A DNA stretch of 12,334 nucleotides from NCBI GenBank assembly GCA_020626545.1, contig JAHKZS010000196.1, positions 1-12,334 on the forward strand. The letters run 5' to 3'. Source of the DNA: a bacterium (GTDB lineage Bacteria > Bacillota > Clostridia > Oscillospirales > Acutalibacteraceae). This document shows positions 1 through 7,394 of this stretch, piece by piece. The stretch's first letter is position 1; every line of letters starts with the position of its first letter. Under the pieces are notes generated by a model. It had not been told where the DNA came from. It saw only the letters and a program-made list of their open reading frames with translations, and did not search any database. The position numbers were made by a program, and so were the translations under genes.

Positions 1-55
1 AACAAAAATCTAATAGATAATTTTATTTCTGCTATATAAGTTAAATTATAATAAT

Positions 56-98
56 AGGGCTGTGAGGAATGAATAATACATTTCCTCACAGCCCTTTT
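56..98. terminator. Hairpin terminator downstream of groEL, possibly bidirectional
   Basis: A 13-bp GC-rich perfect stem (57-69 with 82-94, extended by A56-T95) encloses a 12-base loop. It lies about 40 bases past the groEL stop codon. In the plus direction the stem is followed by TTTT; in the minus (groEL) direction it is followed by the weaker U-rich run TATTATTATAATTT. The stem is strong enough to end groEL transcription. The better T tract on the plus side suggests it may also serve a converging gene lying left of the window. The stem is seen directly; the two-way use is inference. Confidence 0.8.
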
Positions 99-135
99 AT
101 ACTGTAACCTGTTACCTAAAAACTATTAACTTATA

Positions 136-1779
<1,644 letters not shown>

Positions 1780-1793
1780 CTATTTAATAAAAA

Positions 1794-2078
1794 TTATTCT
1801 ACTGTAGCTAAGATATCGGACTGACGAACAATTGTAAATTCCTCGCCGTCGAGCTTAACATCAGTACCCGCGTACTTGGAAGCGATTACCTTATCGCCCA
1901 CCTTTACGTACATTTCAACCTTCTCGCCGTCAACAACTCCGCCGGGGCCTACAGCTACTACTGTAGCGAACTGGGGCTTTTCCTGAGCTGATGATGTAAG
2001 AATTAGTCCTCCGACTGTTTTCTCCTCGGCTTCCTCAACCTTGAGAACAACTCTGTCGAGTAATGGCTTTACTGTCAT
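1794..2078 (-). CDS. groES: Co-chaperonin GroES (Hsp10)
   Basis: This is the 10-kDa heptameric lid of the GroEL cavity. The protein is 94 residues, the normal length, starting MTVKPLLDRVVLK. A mobile-loop segment lies around KTVGGLILTSSAQEKP and the family core GKVVAVGPG appears here as ATVVAVGPGG; the Cpn10 domain ends with KYAGTDVKLDGEEFTIVRQSDILA. The reading frame stays open another 27 codons upstream, to an ATG at 2159. I reject that start because it would run through the CIRCE operator and probable transcription start, while AAGGAGG (2087-2093) sits eight bases before the ATG at 2078. It is the first gene of the groESL operon, 32 bases before groEL, and is expected to be heat-inducible through HrcA. 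Confidence 0.98.
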   Translation of the reverse strand: MTVKPLLDRVVLKVEEAEEKTVGGLILTSSAQEKPQFATVVAVGPGGVVDGEKVEMYVKVGDKVIASKYAGTDVKLDGEEFTIVRQSDILATVE

Positions 2079-2086
2079 ATATGATT

Positions 2087-2093
2087 CCTCCTT
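2087..2093 (-). promoter_or_regulatory. Ribosome binding site deciding the groES start
   Basis: A perfect AAGGAGG lies eight bases upstream of the ATG at 2078. It selects that codon over the in-frame upstream ATG at 2159, which lies next to the -10 element. Confidence 0.92.
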
Positions 2094-2116
2094 AAAATAA
2101 CCTGAAAAATTATTAA

Positions 2117-2143
2117 TTAGCACTCTCTTTGTTTGAGTGCTAA
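2117..2143 (-). promoter_or_regulatory. CIRCE operator (HrcA binding site)
   Basis: The inverted repeat TTAGCACTC - nine bases - GAGTGCTAA is a perfect match to the CIRCE consensus. It begins five bases past the -10 hexamer of the groES promoter, so bound HrcA would block initiation. The inverted repeat would also fall in the 5' leader of the transcript. In Firmicutes HrcA is itself kept active by GroEL, giving feedback control. hrcA is not in the window. Confidence 0.98.
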
Positions 2144-2147
2144 TTAT

Positions 2148-2175
2148 ATTATAGCCCATATTTTTAAAAAATCAA
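2148..2175 (-). promoter_or_regulatory. SigA-type promoter of the groESL operon
   Basis: On the minus strand a -35 box TTGATT (2170-2175) and a perfect -10 box TATAAT (2148-2153) are separated by 16 bases. The expected transcription start falls at the edge of CIRCE, the standard arrangement for this operon. Box identity is read by eye. Confidence 0.85.
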
Positions 2176-2199
2176 GTGTAATTTGACTTTTTTTGACTT

Positions 2200-2217
2200 A
2201 CAAAAAATATTTTTTGT
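2200..2217. repeat. Perfect 18-bp AT-rich palindrome upstream of groES promoter
   Basis: The sequence ACAAAAAATATTTTTTGT is identical to its reverse complement. It lies in the otherwise featureless AT-rich spacer (2176-2325) between the amidohydrolase stop and the groES -35 box, about 25 bases upstream of that box. It could be an operator, an UP-like or curved A-tract element, or a weak terminator for the amidohydrolase transcript, which has no other clear hairpin. No function is assigned. Confidence 0.6.
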
Positions 2218-2325
2218 TCATATAAATACCTATTAAAATGGTAAATAATATTTAACAATTAAAAAATTTCGCGTTTTTAGTTGCAATATATCGGTATTTA
2301 TTATAAAATAATAGGTGGTGTAAAA

Positions 2326-3147
2326 TTATATAACATTTTTAATACCCAGTATTTTCTCGGCGTTTTTGTAGAGAATCAGGTCTTTTTCGTTATCTGTAAG
2401 ATTTAAAGAGTTCATAAGACTTACGTTTTCTTTAAGCTCGCTCCAAGGGTAATCGCTGGCGTAAAGAATCTTATCGGCTCCGTGAGCTTTTATTATTCTT
2501 TCGACCTGTTTTTTCTCAGCCATACTGAGAATTACCGCTAAATCGAAATACACTGGTTTTCCCACGAGATATTTTTCGACCTCGTCGTACATATCAATTC
2601 CGCCGAGGTGAGCAAGTATGATTTTAAGCTCGGGATTTTCTACTCCCTTATAAAGCCTGTCGATTACTTGCGCTGATTTTTCGGGAGGACAGTGTACATC
2701 GTCAGGATAAGCGACATCTACTCCCGCGTGAATTGTAACGTACATATCTAATTCTATGGCGGATTTTAAAATATTATAATATTTTTCATCCTCAATATAG
2801 GTTTCCTGATAGTCGGGATGAAGCTTTATTCCTCTAAAGCCCGACTTTTTCAAAAACTTCAACCTATCCCCTATATTATCGTTATCGGGATGAATACCGC
2901 CGAAAGAATAGATATTATCGAGTTTATTTAACTCTAAAGCGAACTTATTAATAGAATCGAACTGGGAAGGTTTTGTACATACCGGAAGTACAACTGAAAT
3001 ATCAGTCTTAGATTCACTCATTTTTTCTTTAAGATTAGATAAAGTTCCGTTACCAAAGGACTGGATATTTCCCTTTTCCATTAAATATGGAATTGTTTTC
3101 TCGGCGATTTTGTCGGGAAAAACATGGGTATGAAAATCAATTACCAT
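2326..3147 (-). CDS. Amidohydrolase-2 family metal-dependent hydrolase or decarboxylase
   Basis: This is a 273-residue protein with the TIM-barrel layout of the amidohydrolase-related family (Pfam Amidohydro_2 type). Visible metal-site residues are the N-terminal HTH pair His6 and His8 in DFHTHVFP, His140 in TIHAG, His180 in ILAHLGG, and Asp232 in YASDYPW near the end of the barrel. His86 (GGIHPDND) and His110 (GIKLHPDYQ) are typical accessory positions. Members hydrolyse amide or ester bonds or decarboxylate aromatic and keto acids, so the substrate cannot be read from sequence. There is no signal peptide, so it is cytosolic. AGGGG (3156-3160) sits eight bases before the ATG, supporting this start. 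The gene stands alone, divergent from the iorA operon and separated from groES by its own spacer. A link to aromatic acid metabolism is possible but rests only on position. Confidence 0.85.
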   Translation of the reverse strand: MVIDFHTHVFPDKIAEKTIPYLMEKGNIQSFGNGTLSNLKEKMSESKTDISVVLPVCTKPSQFDSINKFALELNKLDNIYSFGGIHPDNDNIGDRLKFLKKSGFRGIKLHPDYQETYIEDEKYYNILKSAIELDMYVTIHAGVDVAYPDDVHCPPEKSAQVIDRLYKGVENPELKIILAHLGGIDMYDEVEKYLVGKPVYFDLAVILSMAEKKQVERIIKAHGADKILYASDYPWSELKENVSLMNSLNLTDNEKDLILYKNAEKILGIKNVI

Positions 3148-3176
3148 AAACTACACCCCTTTTTCACACTTTAATC

Positions 3177-3205
3177 ATTATAGTATTTTATAATAAATTA
3201 TGCAA
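3177..3205 (-). promoter_or_regulatory. Putative SigA-type promoter of the amidohydrolase gene
   Basis: On the minus strand TTGCAT (3200-3205) and TATAAT (3177-3182) are spaced by 17 bases, ending about 30 bases before the start codon. It sits in the 90-base divergent region shared with iorA, so a regulator bound here could affect both directions. Recognised by eye only. Confidence 0.65.
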
Positions 3206-3221
3206 TATAAATTTTAGCCTT

Positions 3222-3227
3222 AGGAGG
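3222..3227 (+). promoter_or_regulatory. Ribosome binding site of iorA
   Basis: A perfect AGGAGG lies ten bases before the ATG at 3238, slightly longer spacing than usual. The next in-frame ATG (Met9) has no comparable site, so this start is preferred. Confidence 0.85.
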
Positions 3228-3237
3228 CATTAGTACA

Positions 3238-4983
3238 ATGAAAGAAACCAATAAGAAACTTATGATCGGAAACGAAGCTGTCGCCCGCGGACTTTACGAG
3301 GGCGGAGTTAACGTCGTTTCGAGTTACCCCGGTACTCCCTCAACGGAGATTACCGAGTTTATCTCAAAATACGACGACGTTTACAGCGAATGGGCTCCGA
3401 ACGAGAAAGTCGGTATGGAAGTAGCTTTCGGCGCGTCATTAGCAGGAAAAAGAAGCTGCTGCTGTATGAAGCACGTTGGACTTAATGTAGCCGCGGACCC
3501 GCTGTTTACGCTTTCGTACACAGGCGTTACAGGCGGTATGGTTATCTGCGTAGCTGACGACCCGGCTATGCACTCCAGCCAGAACGAGCAGGATTCACGC
3601 CATTACGCTATCGCTTCTAAAGTTCCAATGCTTGAACCCGCTGATTCTTCCGAAGCGTACGCTTTCGCCAAGAGCGCGTTTAAACTCTCTGAGGAATATG
3701 ATACTCCCGTTTTATTCAGAATGTGTACAAGAATGGCTCATTCTCAGAGTATTGTTGAAATCGGCGAAAGAGAAGATTTTAAGGGCTACGATTACGAAAA
3801 GAAACCCTGGAAATATATTATGACACCCGGTAACGCTGTAAAGCGTCATCCTTATGTAGAGGAACGTACCGAAAAGCTCGCTAAGCTCGCTGAGGATTGC
3901 GAGTACAACCGTGTTGAAATGGGCGATACTAAGCTCGGCATTATTACCGCGGGAACTTGTTACCAGTACATAAAAGAAGTATTTGGCGACAATGTAAGTA
4001 TACTTAAAATCGGTATGATTAATCCCCTACCGACTAAAATGATTAAAGATTTCGCCGAAAAGGTTGACCGCCTTGTAGTAGTTGAGGAACTCGACCCGAT
4101 TATCGAAACTCACTGCAACAATATCGGCGTTAAGGTTGAGGGCAAAAGCTTATTCTCGAATATCGGCGAGTTCAGCCAGCAGACTATAAGAGAGGTTCTC
4201 TTAGACGAGAAATCCGACTCCGTAACAGCTGACAGCGAAATCCCCGTAAGACCTCCAGTTATGTGTTCCGGTTGTCCCCACAGAGGTATGTACTACACGC
4301 TCGCTAAGAATAAGATTACTGTTTTAGGCGATATCGGATGTTATACACTCGGTTCAGCTCCGCCGCTTAACGCTCTCGACTCTACATTATGTATGGGAGC
4401 TTCCGTAAGCGGACTTCACGGCTTCAATAAAGCAGCCGATAACGAAAAGAACACTGTATGCGTAATCGGCGACTCGACCTTTATGCACAGCGGAGTTACA
4501 GGCTTAATCAATATTGCTTATAATATGTCGAACTCGACAGTTATCGTGCTCGACAACTCTATTACAGGTATGACAGGTCATCAGCAGAACCCGACTACAG
4601 GATACAACATCAAAGGCGATCCCGCGGGTAAGATTAATTTAGAGGCTCTTTGTCATTCTATCGGAATAAACCGAGTTAGAGTGGTTGACCCTTATAATCT
4701 TGACGAATGTGACAAAGCTATTAAAGAGGAACTCGCGGCTGACGAACCTTCCGTAATTATTTCGAGAAGACCTTGTGTACTTCTTAAATATGTAAAACAC
4801 GAGAAACCGTTAGTAGTAGATGAGAATAAATGTAAGAGCTGTAAGAGATGTCTTAAGCTCGGATGTCCGTCAATCAGCTTCAAGAATAACAAAGCTCACA
4901 TCGACCCGACTCAGTGCGTAGGTTGTAATGTATGCTCACAGTTATGCCCATTTGGAGCAATCGGAAAAGAGGTGCAGGAATAA
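3238..4983 (+). CDS. iorA: Indolepyruvate:ferredoxin oxidoreductase, alpha subunit
   Basis: This is the catalytic subunit of the thiamine-diphosphate enzyme that converts aryl-pyruvates plus CoA and oxidised ferredoxin to aryl-acetyl-CoA and CO2, reversibly. The 581 residues fit the family. The N-terminal pyrimidine-binding half contains GNEAVARGLYEGG and SSYPGTPSTEI (residues 28-38). The middle part has MCSGCPHRGMYY (342-353) with Cys343 and Cys346. The diphosphate-binding half has the GDS motif at 411-413 with DN at 439-440. The C-terminus is a two-cluster ferredoxin domain with Cys532, 535, 538 and 543 and Cys560, 563, 566 and 570, all eight ligands intact. A weak TATAAT at 3189-3194 could be the -10 box of its promoter, but no good -35 box is seen. 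It is the first gene of iorA-iorB-ligase-ACT, and its stop codon overlaps the iorB start by one base (TAATG), so the two subunits are translationally coupled. It is oxygen-sensitive and cytosolic by family. Confidence 0.97.
   Translation: MKETNKKLMIGNEAVARGLYEGGVNVVSSYPGTPSTEITEFISKYDDVYSEWAPNEKVGMEVAFGASLAGKRSCCCMKHVGLNVAADPLFTLSYTGVTGGMVICVADDPAMHSSQNEQDSRHYAIASKVPMLEPADSSEAYAFAKSAFKLSEEYDTPVLFRMCTRMAHSQSIVEIGEREDFKGYDYEKKPWKYIMTPGNAVKRHPYVEERTEKLAKLAEDCEYNRVEMGDTKLGIITAGTCYQYIKEVFGDNVSILKIGMINPLPTKMIKDFAEKVDRLVVVEELDPIIETHCNNIGVKVEGKSLFSNIGEFSQQTIREVLLDEKSDSVTADSEIPVRPPVMCSGCPHRGMYYTLAKNKITVLGDIGCYTLGSAPPLNALDSTLCMGASVSGLHGFNKAADNEKNTVCVIGDSTFMHSGVTGLINIAYNMSNSTVIVLDNSITGMTGHQQNPTTGYNIKGDPAGKINLEALCHSIGINRVRVVDPYNLDECDKAIKEELAADEPSVIISRRPCVLLKYVKHEKPLVVDENKCKSCKRCLKLGCPSISFKNNKAHIDPTQCVGCNVCSQLCPFGAIGKEVQE
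4969..4974 (+). promoter_or_regulatory. Ribosome binding site deciding the iorB start
   Basis: GAGGTG lies inside the end of iorA, eight bases before the ATG at 4983. It supports the start MATSLMIVG rather than an in-frame ATG at 4932 that would overlap the ferredoxin domain of iorA by 52 bases. Confidence 0.85.
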
Positions 4984-5561
4984 TGGCAACAAGTTTAATG
5001 ATAGTCGGCGTAGGCGGACAGGGAAGCTTACTCGCCAGTAAGCTTTTGGGAAATATACTTACCGCCGAGGGATACGACGTAAAAGTTTCGGAAGTTCACG
5101 GTATGAGCCAGAGAGGCGGAAGCGTTGTAACATACGTTAAATACGACGAAAACAAGGTTTATTCCCCCATCGTTACCGAAGGTGAAGCGGATTATATTAT
5201 CTCATTTGAAAAGCTCGAAGCCGCAAGATACGCCTCATTCCTTAAAAAAGGCGGTAAGATTATCGTAAATACTCAGGAAATTGACCCGATGCCCGTTATT
5301 ATCGGCAGCGCTAGTTACCCGAACGATGTTTTAGAAGAACTTGAAAACAAAGATGTTTTCGTTGACGATATAGACGCTCTGTCGCTCGCCGAGGAAGCAG
5401 GCTCATCAAAAGCAGTTAACATCGTTTTAATGGGCAGACTCGCGAAATACCTTGGTATCGGTTACGACGAATGGATCAACGCTATTGAAACTACGGTAAA
5501 ACCCAAGTTTATTGAGCTTAATAAAAAAGCTTTTGAGCTTGGATACAACTATAATAAATAA
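4983..5561 (+). CDS. iorB: Indolepyruvate:ferredoxin oxidoreductase, beta subunit
   Basis: This is the small subunit of the same oxidoreductase, belonging to the gamma-type domain family of pyruvate ferredoxin/flavodoxin oxidoreductases (Pfam POR). The protein is 192 residues, the usual size. Diagnostic motifs are GVGGQG at 9-14, a glycine-rich nucleotide-like loop, and EVHGMSQRGGSV at 37-48, both hallmarks of IorB. The start is fixed by the TAATG overlap with iorA and by the GAGGTG site. Co-translation with iorA fits a 1:1 complex. It is followed 29 bases later by the aryl-CoA ligase gene. There are no signs of truncation. Confidence 0.95.
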   Translation: MATSLMIVGVGGQGSLLASKLLGNILTAEGYDVKVSEVHGMSQRGGSVVTYVKYDENKVYSPIVTEGEADYIISFEKLEAARYASFLKKGGKIIVNTQEIDPMPVIIGSASYPNDVLEELENKDVFVDDIDALSLAEEAGSSKAVNIVLMGRLAKYLGIGYDEWINAIETTVKPKFIELNKKAFELGYNYNK

Positions 5562-5590
5562 TTACTAATTACTCAGAAAGAGGGATTCCG

Positions 5591-6904
5591 ATGCACAATT
5601 ACTACAACCCCGAAGTTGAAACCGCTTCAAGAGAAAAACTAAACGAAATTCAAACTAAGAACTTAATCGAACAGGTTAAGCACGTTTACGATAACGTTCC
5701 TCTCTATAGAGAAAGAATGGACGCTAAAGGTGTAAAGCCCGAGGACATTAAGTCGCTCGACGATTTAAAGAAGCTTCCTTTTACAAGCAAGCAGGATTTA
5801 AGAGATACATATCCTTACGGAATGTTTGCCGTACCTATGGAGGACGTTACACGTATTCACGCCTCCAGCGGAACTACAGGCAAACAGATTGTCGTAGGTT
5901 ATACCGACGGCGATATGGATATTTGGAACACCTGCGTAGCTCGTCAGCTCACAGCTATCGGCGCTACTAAAGAGGATAAGGTTCACGTATCATACGGATA
6001 CGGACTTTTTACTGGAGGTCTCGGACTTCACGGCGGTTCACATAAAATCGGTTGTACCACGATCCCCGTTTCCTCGGGTAATACCGCTAGACAGCTCACC
6101 ATTATGCAGGACTTCGGTTCAACAATCTTAGGTTCTACTCCGTCTTACGCTATGTATTTAGGCGAAAGCGCCGAAAGAGCCGGAATCGATACCTCTAAGC
6201 TTCCGCTTAAAGCGGGAATTTTCGGAGCTGAGCCATGGACTGAGGAAATGCGTCAGAGCATCGAAAAAAGCCTAAACATTAAGGCTTACGATATTTACGG
6301 TTTAACAGAAATCTGCGGCCCCGGCGTCGCGTTCGAATGTACCGAGCAAAATGGTATGCACGTTAACGAGGACCACTTCATTATCGAGATTATAGATCCC
6401 GAAACAGGAGAAAACCTCCCCGACGGCGAAAAAGGTGAAATCGTATTCTCCTCAATCACAAAGAAAGCCTTTCCCCTTTTAAGATTCCGTACAAAAGACA
6501 TCGGCGTTATCACTCACGAAAAATGCGCCTGCGGACGTACTTTTGTAAGAATGAGCAAACCGCTCGGACGTGTAGACGATATGCTTATTGTAAGAGGAGT
6601 AAACCTCTTCCCGAGCCAGATCGAAGCCGTTCTGCTTAAAGAAAACCATTCACCAAACTATCAGATTATCGTAGACAGACACGGAAGTCTAGACAGCTTC
6701 GAGGTTGATATAGAAATGAACGAGGAACACTTCTCCGATAAACCTTCGGACATCATCAAGATGGAAAAATCCCTCGAAAATAAATTCAAGTCAGCGCTCG
6801 GAATCAAACCCAAGGTTAACCTTGTATCACCCGATACAATCCCGCGTTCCGAGGGTAAGGCGGTAAGAGTTGTCGATAAACGTAAAGTTTACTCCAACAA
6901 GTAA
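5591..6904 (+). CDS. paaK: Phenylacetate-CoA ligase (aryl-acetate:CoA ligase, AMP-forming)
   Basis: This enzyme activates phenylacetate or a related aryl-acetate with ATP and CoA through an acyl-adenylate. The 437 residues match the PaaK family. Motifs in order: the P-loop-like IHASSGTTGKQ (89-99); FGAEPWTEEMR (211-221), the GAEPW family mark; YGLTE (236-240), the adenylate-binding motif; RTKD (300-303); the conserved CACGR (312-316); GRVDDMLIVRG (326-336), the hinge; and Lys423 in PRSEGKAVRV, the C-terminal catalytic lysine position. The C-terminal domain begins about residue 338. GAGGG lies shortly before the ATG. The gene sits between iorB and the ACT gene in one operon, so its likely product, aryl-acetyl-CoA, is also the IorAB substrate or product. 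Exact substrate preference (phenylacetate, 4-hydroxyphenylacetate, indoleacetate) cannot be decided from sequence. Confidence 0.94.
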   Translation: MHNYYNPEVETASREKLNEIQTKNLIEQVKHVYDNVPLYRERMDAKGVKPEDIKSLDDLKKLPFTSKQDLRDTYPYGMFAVPMEDVTRIHASSGTTGKQIVVGYTDGDMDIWNTCVARQLTAIGATKEDKVHVSYGYGLFTGGLGLHGGSHKIGCTTIPVSSGNTARQLTIMQDFGSTILGSTPSYAMYLGESAERAGIDTSKLPLKAGIFGAEPWTEEMRQSIEKSLNIKAYDIYGLTEICGPGVAFECTEQNGMHVNEDHFIIEIIDPETGENLPDGEKGEIVFSSITKKAFPLLRFRTKDIGVITHEKCACGRTFVRMSKPLGRVDDMLIVRGVNLFPSQIEAVLLKENHSPNYQIIVDRHGSLDSFEVDIEMNEEHFSDKPSDIIKMEKSLENKFKSALGIKPKVNLVSPDTIPRSEGKAVRVVDKRKVYSNK

Positions 6905-6918
6905 GAAAGGACAGCGTT

Positions 6919-7347
6919 ATGATTAAACAAATTTCTATTTTCGCTACAAACAAACCGGGTCAGGTCGTAAAGGTAGCCGACGCGTTATCTAACGAAAATA
7001 TCGACATCCGCGCTATGTGCGTTGCCGATACTCAGGACTTCGGTATTATAAGACTTATCGTTAATAATACACAGAAAGCCAAGGACGCGCTTTCAAGCCA
7101 TAAATGCGTTGTATCAATTACAAACGTTGTCGGAATTAAAATCCCCGATACTCCCGGTTCAACTAAAAAAGCGCTTGAGCTTTTATCTGAAAACGGCATA
7201 AACATTGACTATATGTACGCTTTCGTTACTAAGTCCAAAGAGTACGCTTACTTCGTTATGAGAGTAGAAAATCCCGAAGAAGCCGAAAAGGTACTAAGCG
7301 AAAGCGATGTTGAGATAATTACTCAGGAAGAAATCGAGAATATATAA
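6919..7347 (+). CDS. Tandem ACT-domain protein, putative amino-acid sensor
   Basis: This is a small 142-residue cytosolic protein made only of two ACT domains. The first spans about 3-66, with the ligand-loop motif NKPGQV at 11-16. The second spans about 71-138, with DTPGS at 77-81. The ACT fold typically binds amino acids at domain interfaces and controls biosynthetic enzymes. There is no catalytic or DNA-binding domain. It starts 14 bases after the ligase gene behind an AAAGGA site, and a strong terminator follows 17 bases after the stop, so it is the last gene of the ior operon. Small ACT proteins often travel with aryl-CoA ligase and ior genes in anaerobes. A role as an aromatic amino acid sensor acting on the ligase or IorAB is inference; its partner is unknown. 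Confidence 0.9.
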   Translation: MIKQISIFATNKPGQVVKVADALSNENIDIRAMCVADTQDFGIIRLIVNNTQKAKDALSSHKCVVSITNVVGIKIPDTPGSTKKALELLSENGINIDYMYAFVTKSKEYAYFVMRVENPEEAEKVLSESDVEIITQEEIENI

Positions 7348-7364
7348 TAAACATAATAAACGTT

Positions 7365-7394
7365 AAAAACTCGGCTCAAATGAGCCGAGTTTTT
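7365..7394. terminator. Bidirectional rho-independent terminator between ior operon and dnaE
   Basis: A perfect 14-bp stem (7365-7378 with 7381-7394) has a formal two-base loop; in practice the GC-rich CTCGGCTC part with a four-base loop is the stable hairpin. The outer A5/T5 arms give a T run in both directions, so it can end both the plus-strand operon and dnaE. Its right arm overlaps the dnaE stop codon (7393-7395). Confidence 0.95.

Noticed and set aside
104..115. Small inverted repeat GTAAC-CT-GTTAC after groEL
   Set aside because: A five-bp stem with a two-base loop cannot fold usefully and no function is suggested.
1794..2159. Longer groES reading frame starting at 2159
   Set aside because: The extra 27 codons run through CIRCE and the expected transcription start, and the perfect ribosome site at 2087-2093 selects the ATG at 2078.
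2183..2226. Plus-strand promoter from TTGACT (2193) and TATAAA (2221)
   Set aside because: The spacing is 22 bases, too long, and no plus-strand gene follows.
3148..3237. Riboswitch or T-box leader before iorA
   Set aside because: The whole divergent region is only 90 bases and shows no terminator hairpin or T-box core, so there is no room for such a leader.
4932..5561. Longer iorB reading frame starting at 4932
   Set aside because: It would overlap the ferredoxin domain of iorA by 52 bases and add residues not found in IorB; the TAATG junction with a ribosome site gives the normal start.
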